DNA from: Chryseobacterium cucumeris
Lineage (GTDB): Bacteria > Bacteroidota > Bacteroidia > Flavobacteriales > Weeksellaceae
DNA: 64,000 nt
Assembly (NCBI RefSeq): GCF_001593385.1
Contig: NZ_LUVZ01000003.1
Location: 62,001-126,000 of the forward strand
Direction of reading: 5' to 3'
Numbering within the stretch: position 1 is the first letter of the stretch; each line of letters starts with the position of its first letter. The translations under genes and the position numbers were made by a program. The notes under the pieces are model-generated. The model was not told the DNA's origin. It did no database searches and saw nothing but the letters and a program-made list of their open reading frames with translations. Positions 1-8,993 of this stretch are shown here, one piece after another.

Positions 1-450
1 GTTTGGTAATTCTCTTGAACGAGCTCCTGTAGCGATAATAATGTGAGTACCTGTATATTCAGTTACTTTTCCTTCTTTATCTGTAACAGAAACTTTTTTA
101 CCTTTCTGTACTTTTGCAGTACCAAGAATTACGTCAATCTTATTCTTTTTCATCAAGAATTCGATTCCTTTGCTCATTTTGCTGGCAACACCACGGCTTC
201 TCTGAATTACATTCGGGAATTCAAAGCTTGCCTCCACTTTATTCAAACCATAATCTTCAGCATGGTTGATATAATGAAAAACCTGAGCAGATTTCAATAA
301 AGCTTTAGTTGGAATACATCCCCAGTTAAGGCAAATTCCTCCTAAATTTTCTTTCTCGATAATTGCGGTTTTGAAACCTAATTGCGCTGCTCTGATCGCA
401 GTAACATATCCACCAGGACCACTTCCAATGACAATAATATCGTAATTCAT
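1..450 (-). CDS. lpdA: Dihydrolipoyl dehydrogenase (E3), N-terminal part, cut by window edge
   Basis: This is the FAD-dependent E3 subunit that reoxidises lipoamide in 2-oxoacid dehydrogenase complexes. The first 150 residues are present and the C-terminus lies beyond base 1. The N-terminus carries the FAD-binding glycine motif GSGPGG (residues 9-14) and the redox-active disulfide GGICLNWGCIPTKALL with Cys40 and Cys45, which identifies the E3 family among flavin disulfide reductases. The ATG at 448-450 gives the usual MNYDIIVIGSG start. No E1/E2 gene is adjacent; a fused E1 lies 27 kb away. Confidence 0.95.
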   Translation of the reverse strand, partial: MNYDIIVIGSGPGGYVTAIRAAQLGFKTAIIEKENLGGICLNWGCIPTKALLKSAQVFHYINHAEDYGLNKVEASFEFPNVIQRSRGVASKMSKGIEFLMKKNKIDVILGTAKVQKGKKVSVTDKEGKVTEYTGTHIIIATGARSRELPN

Positions 451-678
451 TACTTTAAAAATTTTTATGCGAATTTAAGGAAAAATATTGGATGTTTCAT
501 GTTTCTTCAGACCGATCTTAAAATGCATCAATAAAGCCATTTTTATTCAATTCCAAATAAAGAAAGAGAACACAAAACGCATTCTCTTTCAATAAATTTT
601 CCTTTACATTGAAAACTTCTTAAATTTCAAAATATAAAAAACAGCTTTTTTTATTTTAATAACTGTAAAAATTCTGTA

Positions 679-942
679 TTATTTCGCCTGTCTAAGTAAT
701 CGCTTTTCAGTCGCATATCTTTGATTTAAGGCTTTCATCTGGTCTCTCTTCATCTGTTTGGTAGCAAGCGGATGATTAAGGATCAGCTTTTTCTCAAGAT
801 TGTATTTTTTAGTAAGCTCCTGCATTTTAATATTCACCAACTCGCTTTTTGAAGGATGTGGGGGAACTGGTGGATGTTTCTGTGCAGAAACACTCATGGA
901 TAAACCTAATAACAGTACTGTTGAAATTAATAACTTTTTCAT
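679..942 (-). CDS. Small secreted protein of unknown function
   Basis: A protein of about 87 residues starting at the internal ATG at 942 (MKKLLISTVLLLGLSMSVSAQ), which gives a clean Sec signal peptide cleaved after the SAQ segment. A longer start at 969 would put nine extra residues before the signal. The mature part is short, proline-rich at first (HPPVPPHPSK) and then highly basic and helical. I do not recognise a family; such small periplasmic proteins are common in Chryseobacterium. It stands alone between lpdA and a plus-strand gene. Confidence 0.65.
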   Translation of the reverse strand: MKKLLISTVLLLGLSMSVSAQKHPPVPPHPSKSELVNIKMQELTKKYNLEKKLILNHPLATKQMKRDQMKALNQRYATEKRLLRQAK

Positions 943-1130
943 AATGCTCATATTTTTGAATGATTTCAATTAATTCAATATTATTAATGAAATTCATTCC
1001 GGTTCATGATAAATCTTGCATATATCATACCAAGATTTTCATAAGAAATAAAAAGGGGAATGTATTCATGGTTATTTATTAAAGGACGATCTATTTTTCA
1101 TACATTTATTCATCTTTTAAATAAGCACTT

Positions 1131-1517
1131 ATGAAGACTTTTCCCAAAAAAACTCATCTTACCAGAGACAATATCTGGCTGAAAGAACCGGAAGATCATG
1201 ATTTTCCGGCAGCTCAGGACTATCTGGAATTGCTTTTTCAACCTGATGAAGTTGAAAAAATGGTTGAAAAATTAAAGGCTGCTCCTACTATTATAAAGAA
1301 GTCGAAAGACATTTTAAGAGCCAGTAAACTTACCTTGTTACCGGAAACCAATATTCATGTGAAAGAAAACCTTAAAAAAGTAGAGAAAAACAAAAAACTT
1401 TCCCCAATATTGCTTGTCAGAGGGCAAAATGAGCTGATCATTGCGGATGGTTATCATCGCCTGTGTTCCAGCTATTATCTTACTGAAGACTTGGAAGTCC
1501 CTTGCAGATTGATTTAA
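1131..1517 (+). CDS. ParB/sulfiredoxin-fold-like conserved protein
   Basis: A cytosolic protein of 128 residues. The C-terminal half has the pattern PILLVRGQNELIIADGYHRLCSSYYL, which resembles the nucleotide/DNA-binding ParB-like core (hydrophobic strand, DGYHR turn, helix). The Arg of the GxxR-type motif is in place. It is far shorter than a partitioning ParB and has no HTH, so a role in chromosome segregation is not implied. It stands alone; no promoter of the TAnnTTTG type is obvious upstream. The function is unknown. Confidence 0.6.
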   Translation: MKTFPKKTHLTRDNIWLKEPEDHDFPAAQDYLELLFQPDEVEKMVEKLKAAPTIIKKSKDILRASKLTLLPETNIHVKENLKKVEKNKKLSPILLVRGQNELIIADGYHRLCSSYYLTEDLEVPCRLI

Positions 1518-1614
1518 TTAATTTTCAAAGAATAACTCCTATCACCAACGAGTGATTTTTATTAAAATCATCTTAAATATTCATTTCTGAGTGATTTTTA
1601 GCTACTTTTTTTTA

Positions 1615-1622
1615 TATTTTTG
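1615..1622 (+). promoter_or_regulatory. Candidate Bacteroidetes -7 box for the 1643 gene
   Basis: TATTTTTG matches TAnnTTTG, 20 bases before the ATG at 1643. The expected -33 TTG is not well matched (TGA at about 1593), so only the -7 element is supported. Confidence 0.35.
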
Positions 1623-1642
1623 TCTTAATTAAATTATACAAT

Positions 1643-2530
1643 ATGAAAAAATACATTTCGATTTTTTTATTGGCTGCTGTTCCCTTAACCGCACAAGTAG
1701 GTATTAATACAACAACACCTAACAGTACGCTTGCCGTAAACGGTTCTTTAAGGGCTGGTTACACTCAGATTACTGCTACAACGTATAATATTCTGGCTAC
1801 TGATCATTATATTACTTATAATGGAACTGCGGATGCCACGTTTACTCTTCCCGTCATAGGAACAGGGACCACCAGTTTTACAGGAAGAATTTATAAGATC
1901 AAGAACATTTCAGCAAATGCTATTACACTGCAGGCTTCCAGTGGAAATACCTTAAGAATAGACAACACACCGGTGGCATCTTTTGTAATTCCTACAGGAG
2001 CATATGCTGAGGTAGTAAACAACAGCAATACTTCCGGAGGAACATGGGACCTGTCTTTCACAGTTCTGCCTAAACCAAGCAATGTAGAGATTTACGGTAC
2101 ACAGCTTTTCATTCCTCCTCATGCCCTTGGAACGGCGGCTCTTGCTGACTGGACCAATCACGCTAATGCAGGTTACGATTCAGGTACTGCAACAGACAGA
2201 TGGTGGATCGTGAGTAAAACATCTGTGGACAGAGCCCAAACTGCTTCCTACTCCAATGCCAGCAGAATGACCCTTGTTTATGAATATCAGGGAACTCCTT
2301 TCAATGTTACCAATATGTATCCTATTCTTACTGCAGGAAACAACTCAAGTTTCCCGGATGTGTTTACAGCATCTTTTGTAAGTCTGGCCAATAATGGTAC
2401 AGGTGGTAGAACCAGGCTTACTGTATCTGTTGCCCGTGTAGACTTTATCGGTACAAATGGTGCCACGACCAATAACAGTAACTGGGCAGGAACATTCCTA
2501 CTGAACGTGCTGCTGGCAAGAAAGTATTAA
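1643..2530 (+). CDS. Secreted structural-type protein, unknown function
   Basis: A 295-residue protein with a signal peptide (MKKYISIFLLAAVPLTAQ) followed by VGINTTTPNSTLAVNG, the N-terminal signature of many secreted Flavobacteriia proteins that resemble phage tail-fibre head segments. The rest is rich in Thr, Asn, Ser and Gly with alternating hydrophobics, consistent with a beta-rich exported protein. No T9SS sorting tail is present; it ends LNVLLARKY. The protein at 30800-31594 begins the same way (QVGIGTQNP) and is probably a distant relative. A bidirectional terminator follows. Confidence 0.65.
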   Translation: MKKYISIFLLAAVPLTAQVGINTTTPNSTLAVNGSLRAGYTQITATTYNILATDHYITYNGTADATFTLPVIGTGTTSFTGRIYKIKNISANAITLQASSGNTLRIDNTPVASFVIPTGAYAEVVNNSNTSGGTWDLSFTVLPKPSNVEIYGTQLFIPPHALGTAALADWTNHANAGYDSGTATDRWWIVSKTSVDRAQTASYSNASRMTLVYEYQGTPFNVTNMYPILTAGNNSSFPDVFTASFVSLANNGTGGRTRLTVSVARVDFIGTNGATTNNSNWAGTFLLNVLLARKY

Positions 2531-2550
2531 ATATCTTCAATATAATATGT

Positions 2551-2579
2551 AAAAAGAGCAGACTTTTCTGCTCTTTTTT
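2551..2579. terminator. Bidirectional Rho-independent terminator
   Basis: An 11-bp stem (AAAAAGAGCAG / CTGCTCTTTTT) with a 6-base loop sits between the convergent genes ending at 2530 and 2584; it has a T-run on either strand. Confidence 0.8.
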
Positions 2580-2583
2580 ATGG

Positions 2584-5247
2584 TTATAAAACTTCAATAT
2601 TTTGTTTTAAAGGAAGGTTCTTCGATGAATTACCGATCATAATTCTGTACGTTCCCTTTTCTACAGTCCAGTCCATGTTTTCATTTAAAAACTGTAGTTG
2701 TTTTACCGGAACTTCTATAGTGACCGTTTTTGATTCTCCCGGTTGTAATTCGACTTTCTGAAAGCCTTTGAGCTCAATAATTGGTCTTGACACTGAAGCC
2801 AATATATCTCTTACATATAGCTGAACGACTTCACTCCCAGCTTTTGAACCTGTATTTTGTACTTTGACTTTAGCAATCACAGTGTCATTTTCTGAATATT
2901 GGGCTTTGCTCAATTGCAGATCAGAAATTTCAAAAGAGGTATAACTGAGTCCGAAGCCAAACGGATATAGTGGTTCTCCACTCAGATCATAATAATCATT
3001 TCCTCTTCCTGTTGGATGGTGATTGTAAGTTAAAGGTAACTGCCCTTCATGAACCGGAAAAGTGACCGGCAGTTTTCCGGATGGATTTTCAGCTCCGAAA
3101 AGCGTTTTTGCTACCGCATTTCCGCCTTCTTCTCCCGGATACCAAATGTCTAAGATGGCTCCTACTTTATCTTTCCACGCTGTTGTTTTTATGGCAGAGC
3201 CGCCTACCAGAAGAACTGTTACAGGTTTCTTCAGTTTTGAAACCTCATGAATAAACGCTTCCTGATTTCCAGGCAAACTTAATGATGATCGGTCCTGAAA
3301 TTCACCTTCATGAATTCCGGCCGTAACAAGAATATAGTCTACTTTTTGGGCAAGATCTAAAGCTTCCTTAAAATCTTTCTGATAATCATATAAACCATAG
3401 TTCCAGATCAATTCTAAATTGGCTTCGCCGCGATTTTCATGAAATTCAATCTTAATATCATATTTTTTCCCTTTTATAAAATCTACATCCACTGTTTTTG
3501 TAGAATAGCTTAGCTTTTCCCATTGATCAATCACTAATTTTCCATCCAGGTATAATCTGAAACCATCATTTCCACGCAGGCCGATCTGGTATTTTCCGGA
3601 ATTGGGAGCTTCCAGCTTTCCGGTCCACCGGATACTATAATTATCCGGCTGCAATTTTTCCGGATCAGGAGAATACAAAGTCCATTTAAAATTGAACTGT
3701 TCATCCTGCTTTTCAAAGACCGGATTGCCTTTTAAATCCGTATTGGAAAAATAGCTTCCTTTTAATCCTTTTTTGTTTTCGGAGGATAAATATTCATTTG
3801 AAATAGAGGTAAAGTCTTTTACATTCCAATCAATTCCTTTCGAATATATAACTTCAAGGTCTGTATTTTTCACATAACTTTTAAGACCATCCAGGATATT
3901 TACTTTTTTGTTTCCAGGCCCTGAATACCCTCCTAATCTTGCATCCACAGCATCTGTTCCCACTACAAGAATTTTTTTAACATTTCCAGGAATAGGAAGC
4001 GTATGATTATTATTCTGAAGCAAAACAAAAGACTCTGCAGCTGCTTTTTCTGCCAAAGGTTTGTGATTGAGTTTTTTTAATTCTTCAGTTTCCTTAACAG
4101 AAACATAGGGGTTTTCAAATAATCCAAGTTCAAATTTCGCTCTTAATACTCGTGAAACAGCATCATCAATTCTTTCTTTTGAGATTCTTCCATCCAAAAA
4201 AGGAGGAATAAACAGTTGATAATGTTTATATTCCGTCTGAAAAATCACATCAAGCCCGGCATTGATAGCCTGTGCAGAAGCATCATCATAATCTTTTGCT
4301 GTAAAATGGAGAACATTGGCTCCTCCTACCGCACTTGCATCACTGATAACAAAGCCTTTGAAATTCCAGTCTTTTTTTAGTTTTTCAGTCAATAACCAAT
4401 GATTGGCGGTTGAAGGTCTTCCATCAAGCAAATTATAAGAAGTCATCACAGAACGGCTTTTTCCTTTTGTAAAAGTACTGTGAAAAGGAATTAAATGGGT
4501 TTCTTCCAGATATCTTTTGCTCCAATGAATAGGGTAAGAATCTCTTCCTCCTTCTCCTACATTCGCTAAAAAGTGTTTAGGTGTGGTAATAATTCCCATA
4601 TTTTCAAATGAATTGACAAAGCTGGCTCCCATTACGGAGGTCAAAAATGGATCTTCACCATAGGTCTCTTCTGTTCTTCCCCATCTCACATCGCTGGCAA
4701 GGTTTACTACAGGGGTCAGAATCTGGCGGATTCCTCTCAATTTTGATTCTCTTGCAATGGCTGTTGAAACATTGGTCATTAATTCCGGATTAAAAGTAGC
4801 TGCCAGACCTATTGCCTGCGGAAAAGCGGTAGTACCTTCCCGAACCAATCCGTGTAAGGCTTCATCAAAAGGAATGATGGGAATTCCCAATCTTGATTCT
4901 TCAACGAAATATTTTTGAATGGCATTGATCTTTCTCACCAATTTCTCTGCATCTACGCTGGCATTGTATTTTAGCAGTTGTCCTGCTGCTCCGCCCCCCT
5001 GATTTCCTGCGCTCACCTGAAGTCCAAAAATTCCATGTGAATATTGTCCTTTCGGGACGTTATCCAAATCTCCGGGAATCATAAAACACTGCCAGAATTT
5101 TTCTTCTGGGGTCATTCTCTTCAACAGATCCTGAATTCTGGTTTCAATGGGCTGCTTGGGATCTTTATACAAAGGTTTTTGAGCAAAAGCAATCACAACA
5201 TTCAACAATAATGCGGCTCCGGCAAGTTTAAAACAAATACATCTCAT
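2584..5247 (-). CDS. Glycoside hydrolase family 3 beta-glycosidase with PA14 insert
   Basis: An exported 887-residue enzyme hydrolysing beta-linked glucosides or xylosides from non-reducing ends. The signal-like N-terminus is followed by the GH3 (alpha/beta)8 domain (about residues 30-400). The motif GFVISDASAV carries the predicted nucleophile Asp303. The second GH3 domain is interrupted by a PA14 module (about 480-640, SYFSNTDLKG to ELIWNYGLYDY), and a fibronectin-III-like C-terminal domain ends the protein. PA14-in-GH3 proteins are typical beta-glucosidases of Bacteroidetes. Its ATG shares one base with the stop of the GH29 gene upstream, so the two are translationally coupled. The exact substrate cannot be read from the sequence. 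Confidence 0.92.
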   Translation of the reverse strand: MRCICFKLAGAALLLNVVIAFAQKPLYKDPKQPIETRIQDLLKRMTPEEKFWQCFMIPGDLDNVPKGQYSHGIFGLQVSAGNQGGGAAGQLLKYNASVDAEKLVRKINAIQKYFVEESRLGIPIIPFDEALHGLVREGTTAFPQAIGLAATFNPELMTNVSTAIARESKLRGIRQILTPVVNLASDVRWGRTEETYGEDPFLTSVMGASFVNSFENMGIITTPKHFLANVGEGGRDSYPIHWSKRYLEETHLIPFHSTFTKGKSRSVMTSYNLLDGRPSTANHWLLTEKLKKDWNFKGFVISDASAVGGANVLHFTAKDYDDASAQAINAGLDVIFQTEYKHYQLFIPPFLDGRISKERIDDAVSRVLRAKFELGLFENPYVSVKETEELKKLNHKPLAEKAAAESFVLLQNNNHTLPIPGNVKKILVVGTDAVDARLGGYSGPGNKKVNILDGLKSYVKNTDLEVIYSKGIDWNVKDFTSISNEYLSSENKKGLKGSYFSNTDLKGNPVFEKQDEQFNFKWTLYSPDPEKLQPDNYSIRWTGKLEAPNSGKYQIGLRGNDGFRLYLDGKLVIDQWEKLSYSTKTVDVDFIKGKKYDIKIEFHENRGEANLELIWNYGLYDYQKDFKEALDLAQKVDYILVTAGIHEGEFQDRSSLSLPGNQEAFIHEVSKLKKPVTVLLVGGSAIKTTAWKDKVGAILDIWYPGEEGGNAVAKTLFGAENPSGKLPVTFPVHEGQLPLTYNHHPTGRGNDYYDLSGEPLYPFGFGLSYTSFEISDLQLSKAQYSENDTVIAKVKVQNTGSKAGSEVVQLYVRDILASVSRPIIELKGFQKVELQPGESKTVTIEVPVKQLQFLNENMDWTVEKGTYRIMIGNSSKNLPLKQNIEVL

Positions 5248-6689
5248 TATTGAACGATTTGAATTACAGTTGAATATTTTAATTGAGTTCTTTCTTTCGG
5301 CAAGTTAATTTCAATTGAATTCCCTGATTTTTTCCATTGAATTTTGTTTGATAAGCCTAAAACTTTCAGAGATTTTGGTTGAAAATGATCAGGAATGGTA
5401 AACCTTAATGTTGATGGAGACTCATAATTTGTTTTGTCATCCAAGTGAAAAATATTCAATGTTTTTCCATCTTTGCTTTGTGTATAATAAAAATTTTCGT
5501 CGTGATAAGGCGCAATACTTCTTGTTGCAAAAACCGCAGAATGATTTTTATCCATCCAGCCTGAAATTTGCTGTAACCTTTCATATACAATGGGATCGTA
5601 ATCTCCGTTAGGTCCTGGTGCAATATTCATAAGGTAATTTCCACCTTTTGAAATGATTTTCACCAATGTTTCAATGATCTTCTGGGAGGTCTTATAGTTG
5701 TCATTGGGAACATAAGAAAAGGAATCTCCCATGGTGATGCAGCTTTCCCAGGGAATGGAAAGAGCATGTTCCGGAACTGCCTGCTCAGGAGTAACATAGT
5801 TTTCCCATTTTCCCGGAACGGTCCGGTCTACAATGATGATTCCCGGCTGATTTTTTCTAGCCATCGTGCCTATTTTGTCCATATTGATGTCCTGCTCTAC
5901 TTTGATCGTGCGCTGCCATTCTACTTTTGGATCTATGGTATGAAAAGGACGTACCCAGCCTCCATCCAGCCAGAGAATATCAACTTTCCCATAATTGGAA
6001 GTAATTTCGTTCAGCTGATTGAAGGTGAATTTTTTAAAACTCTCCCATCTTTCCGGATATTTTTTTGGATCATAGTTGACATTTCTGTCTTTGGCTGGAA
6101 AATAGGACCACCAATAATCATCGGAATGCCAGTCTGGTTTTGAAAAATAAGCTCCTATTTTAAATCCTTCTTTTCTGAAGGTATTGAAAATTTCTCTCGT
6201 CACATCAGATTTTGGATTTTTTGAAAAAGGGGTTTTAGGAGAAGTGATTTTATAATCTGACTGACGGGTATCAAACATGGCAAAACCATCATGATGCTTG
6301 GTGGTAAAAACCACATATTTCATTCCGGCCTTTTTTACTGCATCAGCCCATTTCTGAGGATTGAACTGGGTTGGATTGAAAGTTGTCTGAAGATTTTCAT
6401 AATTCTTCACATATTCGTAGTAAGATTTCCCGTGTTCAGGTTTTCTCTGTGTCCATGATTCATCTTCCGGGCATAAGCTCCAACTTTCAACAATTCCCCA
6501 CTGGCTGTAGGTTCCCCAATGCATAAACAGCCCGAATTTCATATCCTGCCACTGCTCCAGATTCTGGACAACCAACGGGTCTGTAGGCTTCTGATAACCT
6601 TCTGATACATTATGAGCTTGTGAAAAAGCGATTGAACTTATTAAAAAGGATGAAAGAAAAAAGGGTTTTATTTTGGATATAACCAGCAT
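5247..6689 (-). CDS. Alpha-L-fucosidase, GH29
   Basis: A 480-residue exported fucosidase that releases terminal alpha-L-fucose. A signal peptide (KPFFLSSFLISSIAFSQ) precedes the GH29 barrel with hallmark segments MKFGLFMHWGTYS, YVVFTTKHHDGFAMFDT and VDILWLDGGW; Asp242 in the last is the predicted nucleophile. The C-terminal region (about 380-480) is a small beta domain. The length is normal for the family. It is the first gene of a two-gene operon with the GH3 enzyme. The pairing fits stepwise trimming of a fucosylated glycan such as a host glycan or xyloglucan; that target is an inference. Confidence 0.93.
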   Translation of the reverse strand: MLVISKIKPFFLSSFLISSIAFSQAHNVSEGYQKPTDPLVVQNLEQWQDMKFGLFMHWGTYSQWGIVESWSLCPEDESWTQRKPEHGKSYYEYVKNYENLQTTFNPTQFNPQKWADAVKKAGMKYVVFTTKHHDGFAMFDTRQSDYKITSPKTPFSKNPKSDVTREIFNTFRKEGFKIGAYFSKPDWHSDDYWWSYFPAKDRNVNYDPKKYPERWESFKKFTFNQLNEITSNYGKVDILWLDGGWVRPFHTIDPKVEWQRTIKVEQDINMDKIGTMARKNQPGIIIVDRTVPGKWENYVTPEQAVPEHALSIPWESCITMGDSFSYVPNDNYKTSQKIIETLVKIISKGGNYLMNIAPGPNGDYDPIVYERLQQISGWMDKNHSAVFATRSIAPYHDENFYYTQSKDGKTLNIFHLDDKTNYESPSTLRFTIPDHFQPKSLKVLGLSNKIQWKKSGNSIEINLPKERTQLKYSTVIQIVQ

Positions 6690-6739
6690 ATGGAATAGTT
6701 TTGCGCTAATTTAATTATCCTTAGGGAAACCCGCAAACA

Positions 6740-7639
6740 TTAGGATTCCAGGAGATTAAGAATCGCTTCATCAAATGTAGAATATGAAAATTTAAATCCG
6801 TTTTTTATAAGTTTTTCAGGATAGACGTTTCTGCTTTTTAATAATAATTCCGTTTCTGTATTCAGGAATATGGAGGCTATTTCGAGCTGCCATACAGGAG
6901 CATTAAGTCCAAAAGGAATTCTTATTTTATTTCTCAGTTTTCTCATCATGCTTTGATTGGAAAGAGGGTTCGGAGCGGTTATATTTACTGTTCCCGAAAG
7001 ATTCTCATTCTGAATAATACAGTCTACTGCTCTACAGAAATCATCAACATGAATCCAACTTACCATCTGATTTCCCCCTCCCTGTTTTCCTCCTAAACCC
7101 AGTTTTGTAATCATTTTCAGTTTTGGAAAAGCACCGCCCGTATTTCCCAGAACAATAGAAGTTCGGAGAGCAACTTTTCGTATTTCTTCATTTTTAACTG
7201 CAAAAAATTCGTTCTCCCAGCTTTTGCATATATTCATGGAAAAATCATCTCCTACAATTCCGTTTTCTTCTGTATTGAGGTGCTTTTCAGAATGAACGTA
7301 AATGGTTGCAGAACTGGCATTCAGCCATATTTTTGGCTTTTCAGAACATTCATCCACCGCTTTCTGTAATATTCCTGTGCTGTTGATTCTTGAAGAATAG
7401 ATTTCCTGTTTATTTTTCTCATGATAGCGGCAATCCACAGATTTCCCTGTAAGGTTGACGAGAACATCTGCGCTTTCAAAGCTGGTTTTCCATTCACTTA
7501 GTGTTTGAGCATCCCAATAGATTTCGTTTTTACGTTGAGGATTGCGGGTAAGGATGTAAACATGATTTCCTTTTTCTGTAAAGTATTTTTCTAAGTTTTC
7601 GCCGAGAAATCCGGAGCCTCCGGCTATGATTATTTTCAT
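6740..7639 (-). CDS. TIGR01777-family SDR epimerase-like protein
   Basis: A 299-residue extended SDR protein related to the YfcH/SDR39U1 group. The NAD(P)-binding motif GGSGFLG lies at residues 7-13 of the N-terminus. The family segment around LVNLTGKSVDCRYHEKNKQEI and the C-terminal DUF1731-type region (APNPLSNQSMMRKLRNKI to LLLKSRNVYPEKLIKNGF) are present. The reaction is unknown for most members. It lies 123 bp downstream of the DUF2071 gene in the same direction and may be the last gene of the GbsR-controlled block, although that gap contains low-complexity repeats. Confidence 0.85.
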   Translation of the reverse strand: MKIIIAGGSGFLGENLEKYFTEKGNHVYILTRNPQRKNEIYWDAQTLSEWKTSFESADVLVNLTGKSVDCRYHEKNKQEIYSSRINSTGILQKAVDECSEKPKIWLNASSATIYVHSEKHLNTEENGIVGDDFSMNICKSWENEFFAVKNEEIRKVALRTSIVLGNTGGAFPKLKMITKLGLGGKQGGGNQMVSWIHVDDFCRAVDCIIQNENLSGTVNITAPNPLSNQSMMRKLRNKIRIPFGLNAPVWQLEIASIFLNTETELLLKSRNVYPEKLIKNGFKFSYSTFDEAILNLLES

Positions 7640-7762
7640 GGTTTGAGATTTAATGTTTTGGGTTCAAAGTTCAAAGTTTGAGGTTTATGGTTTGCCCACA
7701 GATTTCACTGATTGGCACAGATGATCCTGGAGAGAGAAAGATGTTCTTTACTCTTGTACTTT

Positions 7763-8467
7763 TTAATGAATGTATTTTTTGGTTTTGACCTGAATTTCTG
7801 AACCTTCGGCAAGCATTACAGAAAGAGGTTTCTGATGATTCAGGCATTCAAAATCATTTCCATAGATCTTTTGAAAATCTACTTCTAACTGATATTCTTT
7901 TACAGTATACCATTCCCATTTCGGATGACAGACTTCATATTCAGAAGTTGTGTTTTCTTTTTTGGTAAAGCCAAAATAATGTTCTGTGATGAATTCAAAT
8001 TCTGAATTTTCTTCCATAGGTTTTGTTACATTTTCAGCCATAATCTGAATGGAGTGCCAGTTTTTATCCTTCCATGAATAGCGGATCAGCAGTTCATCCT
8101 CTCCTTTTTCCATTTGATTTTTCATGGGCATGGTATGATAATTTTCTTTGTAAATAGAATTGGCGACCATGCTTAATGCAGGTTTGGGGACAATTTCTTT
8201 AATAAACACCACTCCTCTTTTCCAGATTCCGTTTTCTTTTTTCTTTACATAAAACCTTAGATTCACTTCTTCAAAATTTCGGTGAAAAGGAATTGGCAGC
8301 CCCAGTAGTCTGGTATTTAAAAACATGAATCCTACCAGGCTTACATAACATTTGCTTTTATAAAAATCGAGTTCTGTTCCTTTTGGAAGATAGGGCTGCA
8401 AAATTTCAGGATTGATCTCGTAATTGATGATGGCCAGTTTTCGCCATTCTGCTTTTAAAAAGTTCAT
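7763..8467 (-). CDS. DUF2071 (YqjF-like) protein
   Basis: A cytosolic 234-residue protein of the DUF2071 family, which adopts an acetoacetate-decarboxylase-like fold. Family features include the opening FLKAEWRKLAIINYEINPEILQPYLPKGTELDFYKSKCYVSLVGFMF and the middle segment VNLRFYVKKKENGIWKRGVVFIKEIVPKPALSMVANSIY. No catalytic Lys assignment can be made safely. It starts 17 bp after the stop of the SRPBCC gene upstream, so the two are probably cotranscribed. The biochemical role of the family is not established. Confidence 0.85.
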   Translation of the reverse strand: MNFLKAEWRKLAIINYEINPEILQPYLPKGTELDFYKSKCYVSLVGFMFLNTRLLGLPIPFHRNFEEVNLRFYVKKKENGIWKRGVVFIKEIVPKPALSMVANSIYKENYHTMPMKNQMEKGEDELLIRYSWKDKNWHSIQIMAENVTKPMEENSEFEFITEHYFGFTKKENTTSEYEVCHPKWEWYTVKEYQLEVDFQKIYGNDFECLNHQKPLSVMLAEGSEIQVKTKKYIH

Positions 8468-8484
8468 AACTCTGTTTTTTTAGG

Positions 8485-8961
8485 TTAAAAAATCGCAATT
8501 CCGTCACGGACAGAAGATTCTGCAATAGTTTTGATCATTTCATTTCTTCTTAGTAAAAAATTCCTTAGATATCCTTTAAGAAAAATTGAGTTAAATAATT
8601 TCCCTAAAATGCCAAGCGGAGATTCAAATTCGAAAATATCTGTCATCAACGTATTTCCGTTTACAGATTTAAAAATATGTCGGTGACGCATAGATTTGAA
8701 TGCTCCTTTCTGCATGACATCAATAAACTGAAACGGTTTTTCCATGCTGATAATTTTTGTGGTAAGATTTTGATAAATTCCAAGATGTTTTGCACGCCAG
8801 GTTACAGTTTCATTTTTTTCAATCAATCCTGAAATACGCCCTGCAATGGCTTTTTCATGAGACTTAGAAGTGGATTTCTGATGGAGATCAATATTTCTTG
8901 CCAGATCAAAAACATAGTAAATATCTGCTTTGATGACTGTGTTTAAATAGATGGTTGACAT
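8485..8961 (-). CDS. SRPBCC-family ligand-binding protein
   Basis: A 158-residue START/Bet v 1-like (SRPBCC) protein with the pattern typical of the cyclase/dehydrase-like subgroup: TVIKADIYYVFDLARNIDLHQKS at the start, VTWRAKHLGIYQNLTTKI in the middle, and FESPLGILGKLFNSIFLKGYLRNFLLRRNEMIKTIAE at the end. Such proteins hold hydrophobic ligands in a groove. It has no signal peptide. Its position between the DCC protein and the DUF2071 gene recurs in related bacteria as I recall; the ligand is unknown. Confidence 0.8.
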   Translation of the reverse strand: MSTIYLNTVIKADIYYVFDLARNIDLHQKSTSKSHEKAIAGRISGLIEKNETVTWRAKHLGIYQNLTTKIISMEKPFQFIDVMQKGAFKSMRHRHIFKSVNGNTLMTDIFEFESPLGILGKLFNSIFLKGYLRNFLLRRNEMIKTIAESSVRDGIAIF

Positions 8962-8993
8962 TTTTTAATAGGTTTTAGCGATTACATTTTAAT

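Noticed and set aside
1643..2530. Phage tail-fibre gene
   Set aside because: The VGINTTTP start resembles fibre heads, but it has a Sec signal and no phage neighbours; such secreted proteins are common in Chryseobacterium.
7640..7762. CRISPR-like repeats
   Set aside because: TTCAAAGTT runs are short, imperfect and without unique spacers; they match common flavobacterial intergenic low-complexity sequence.
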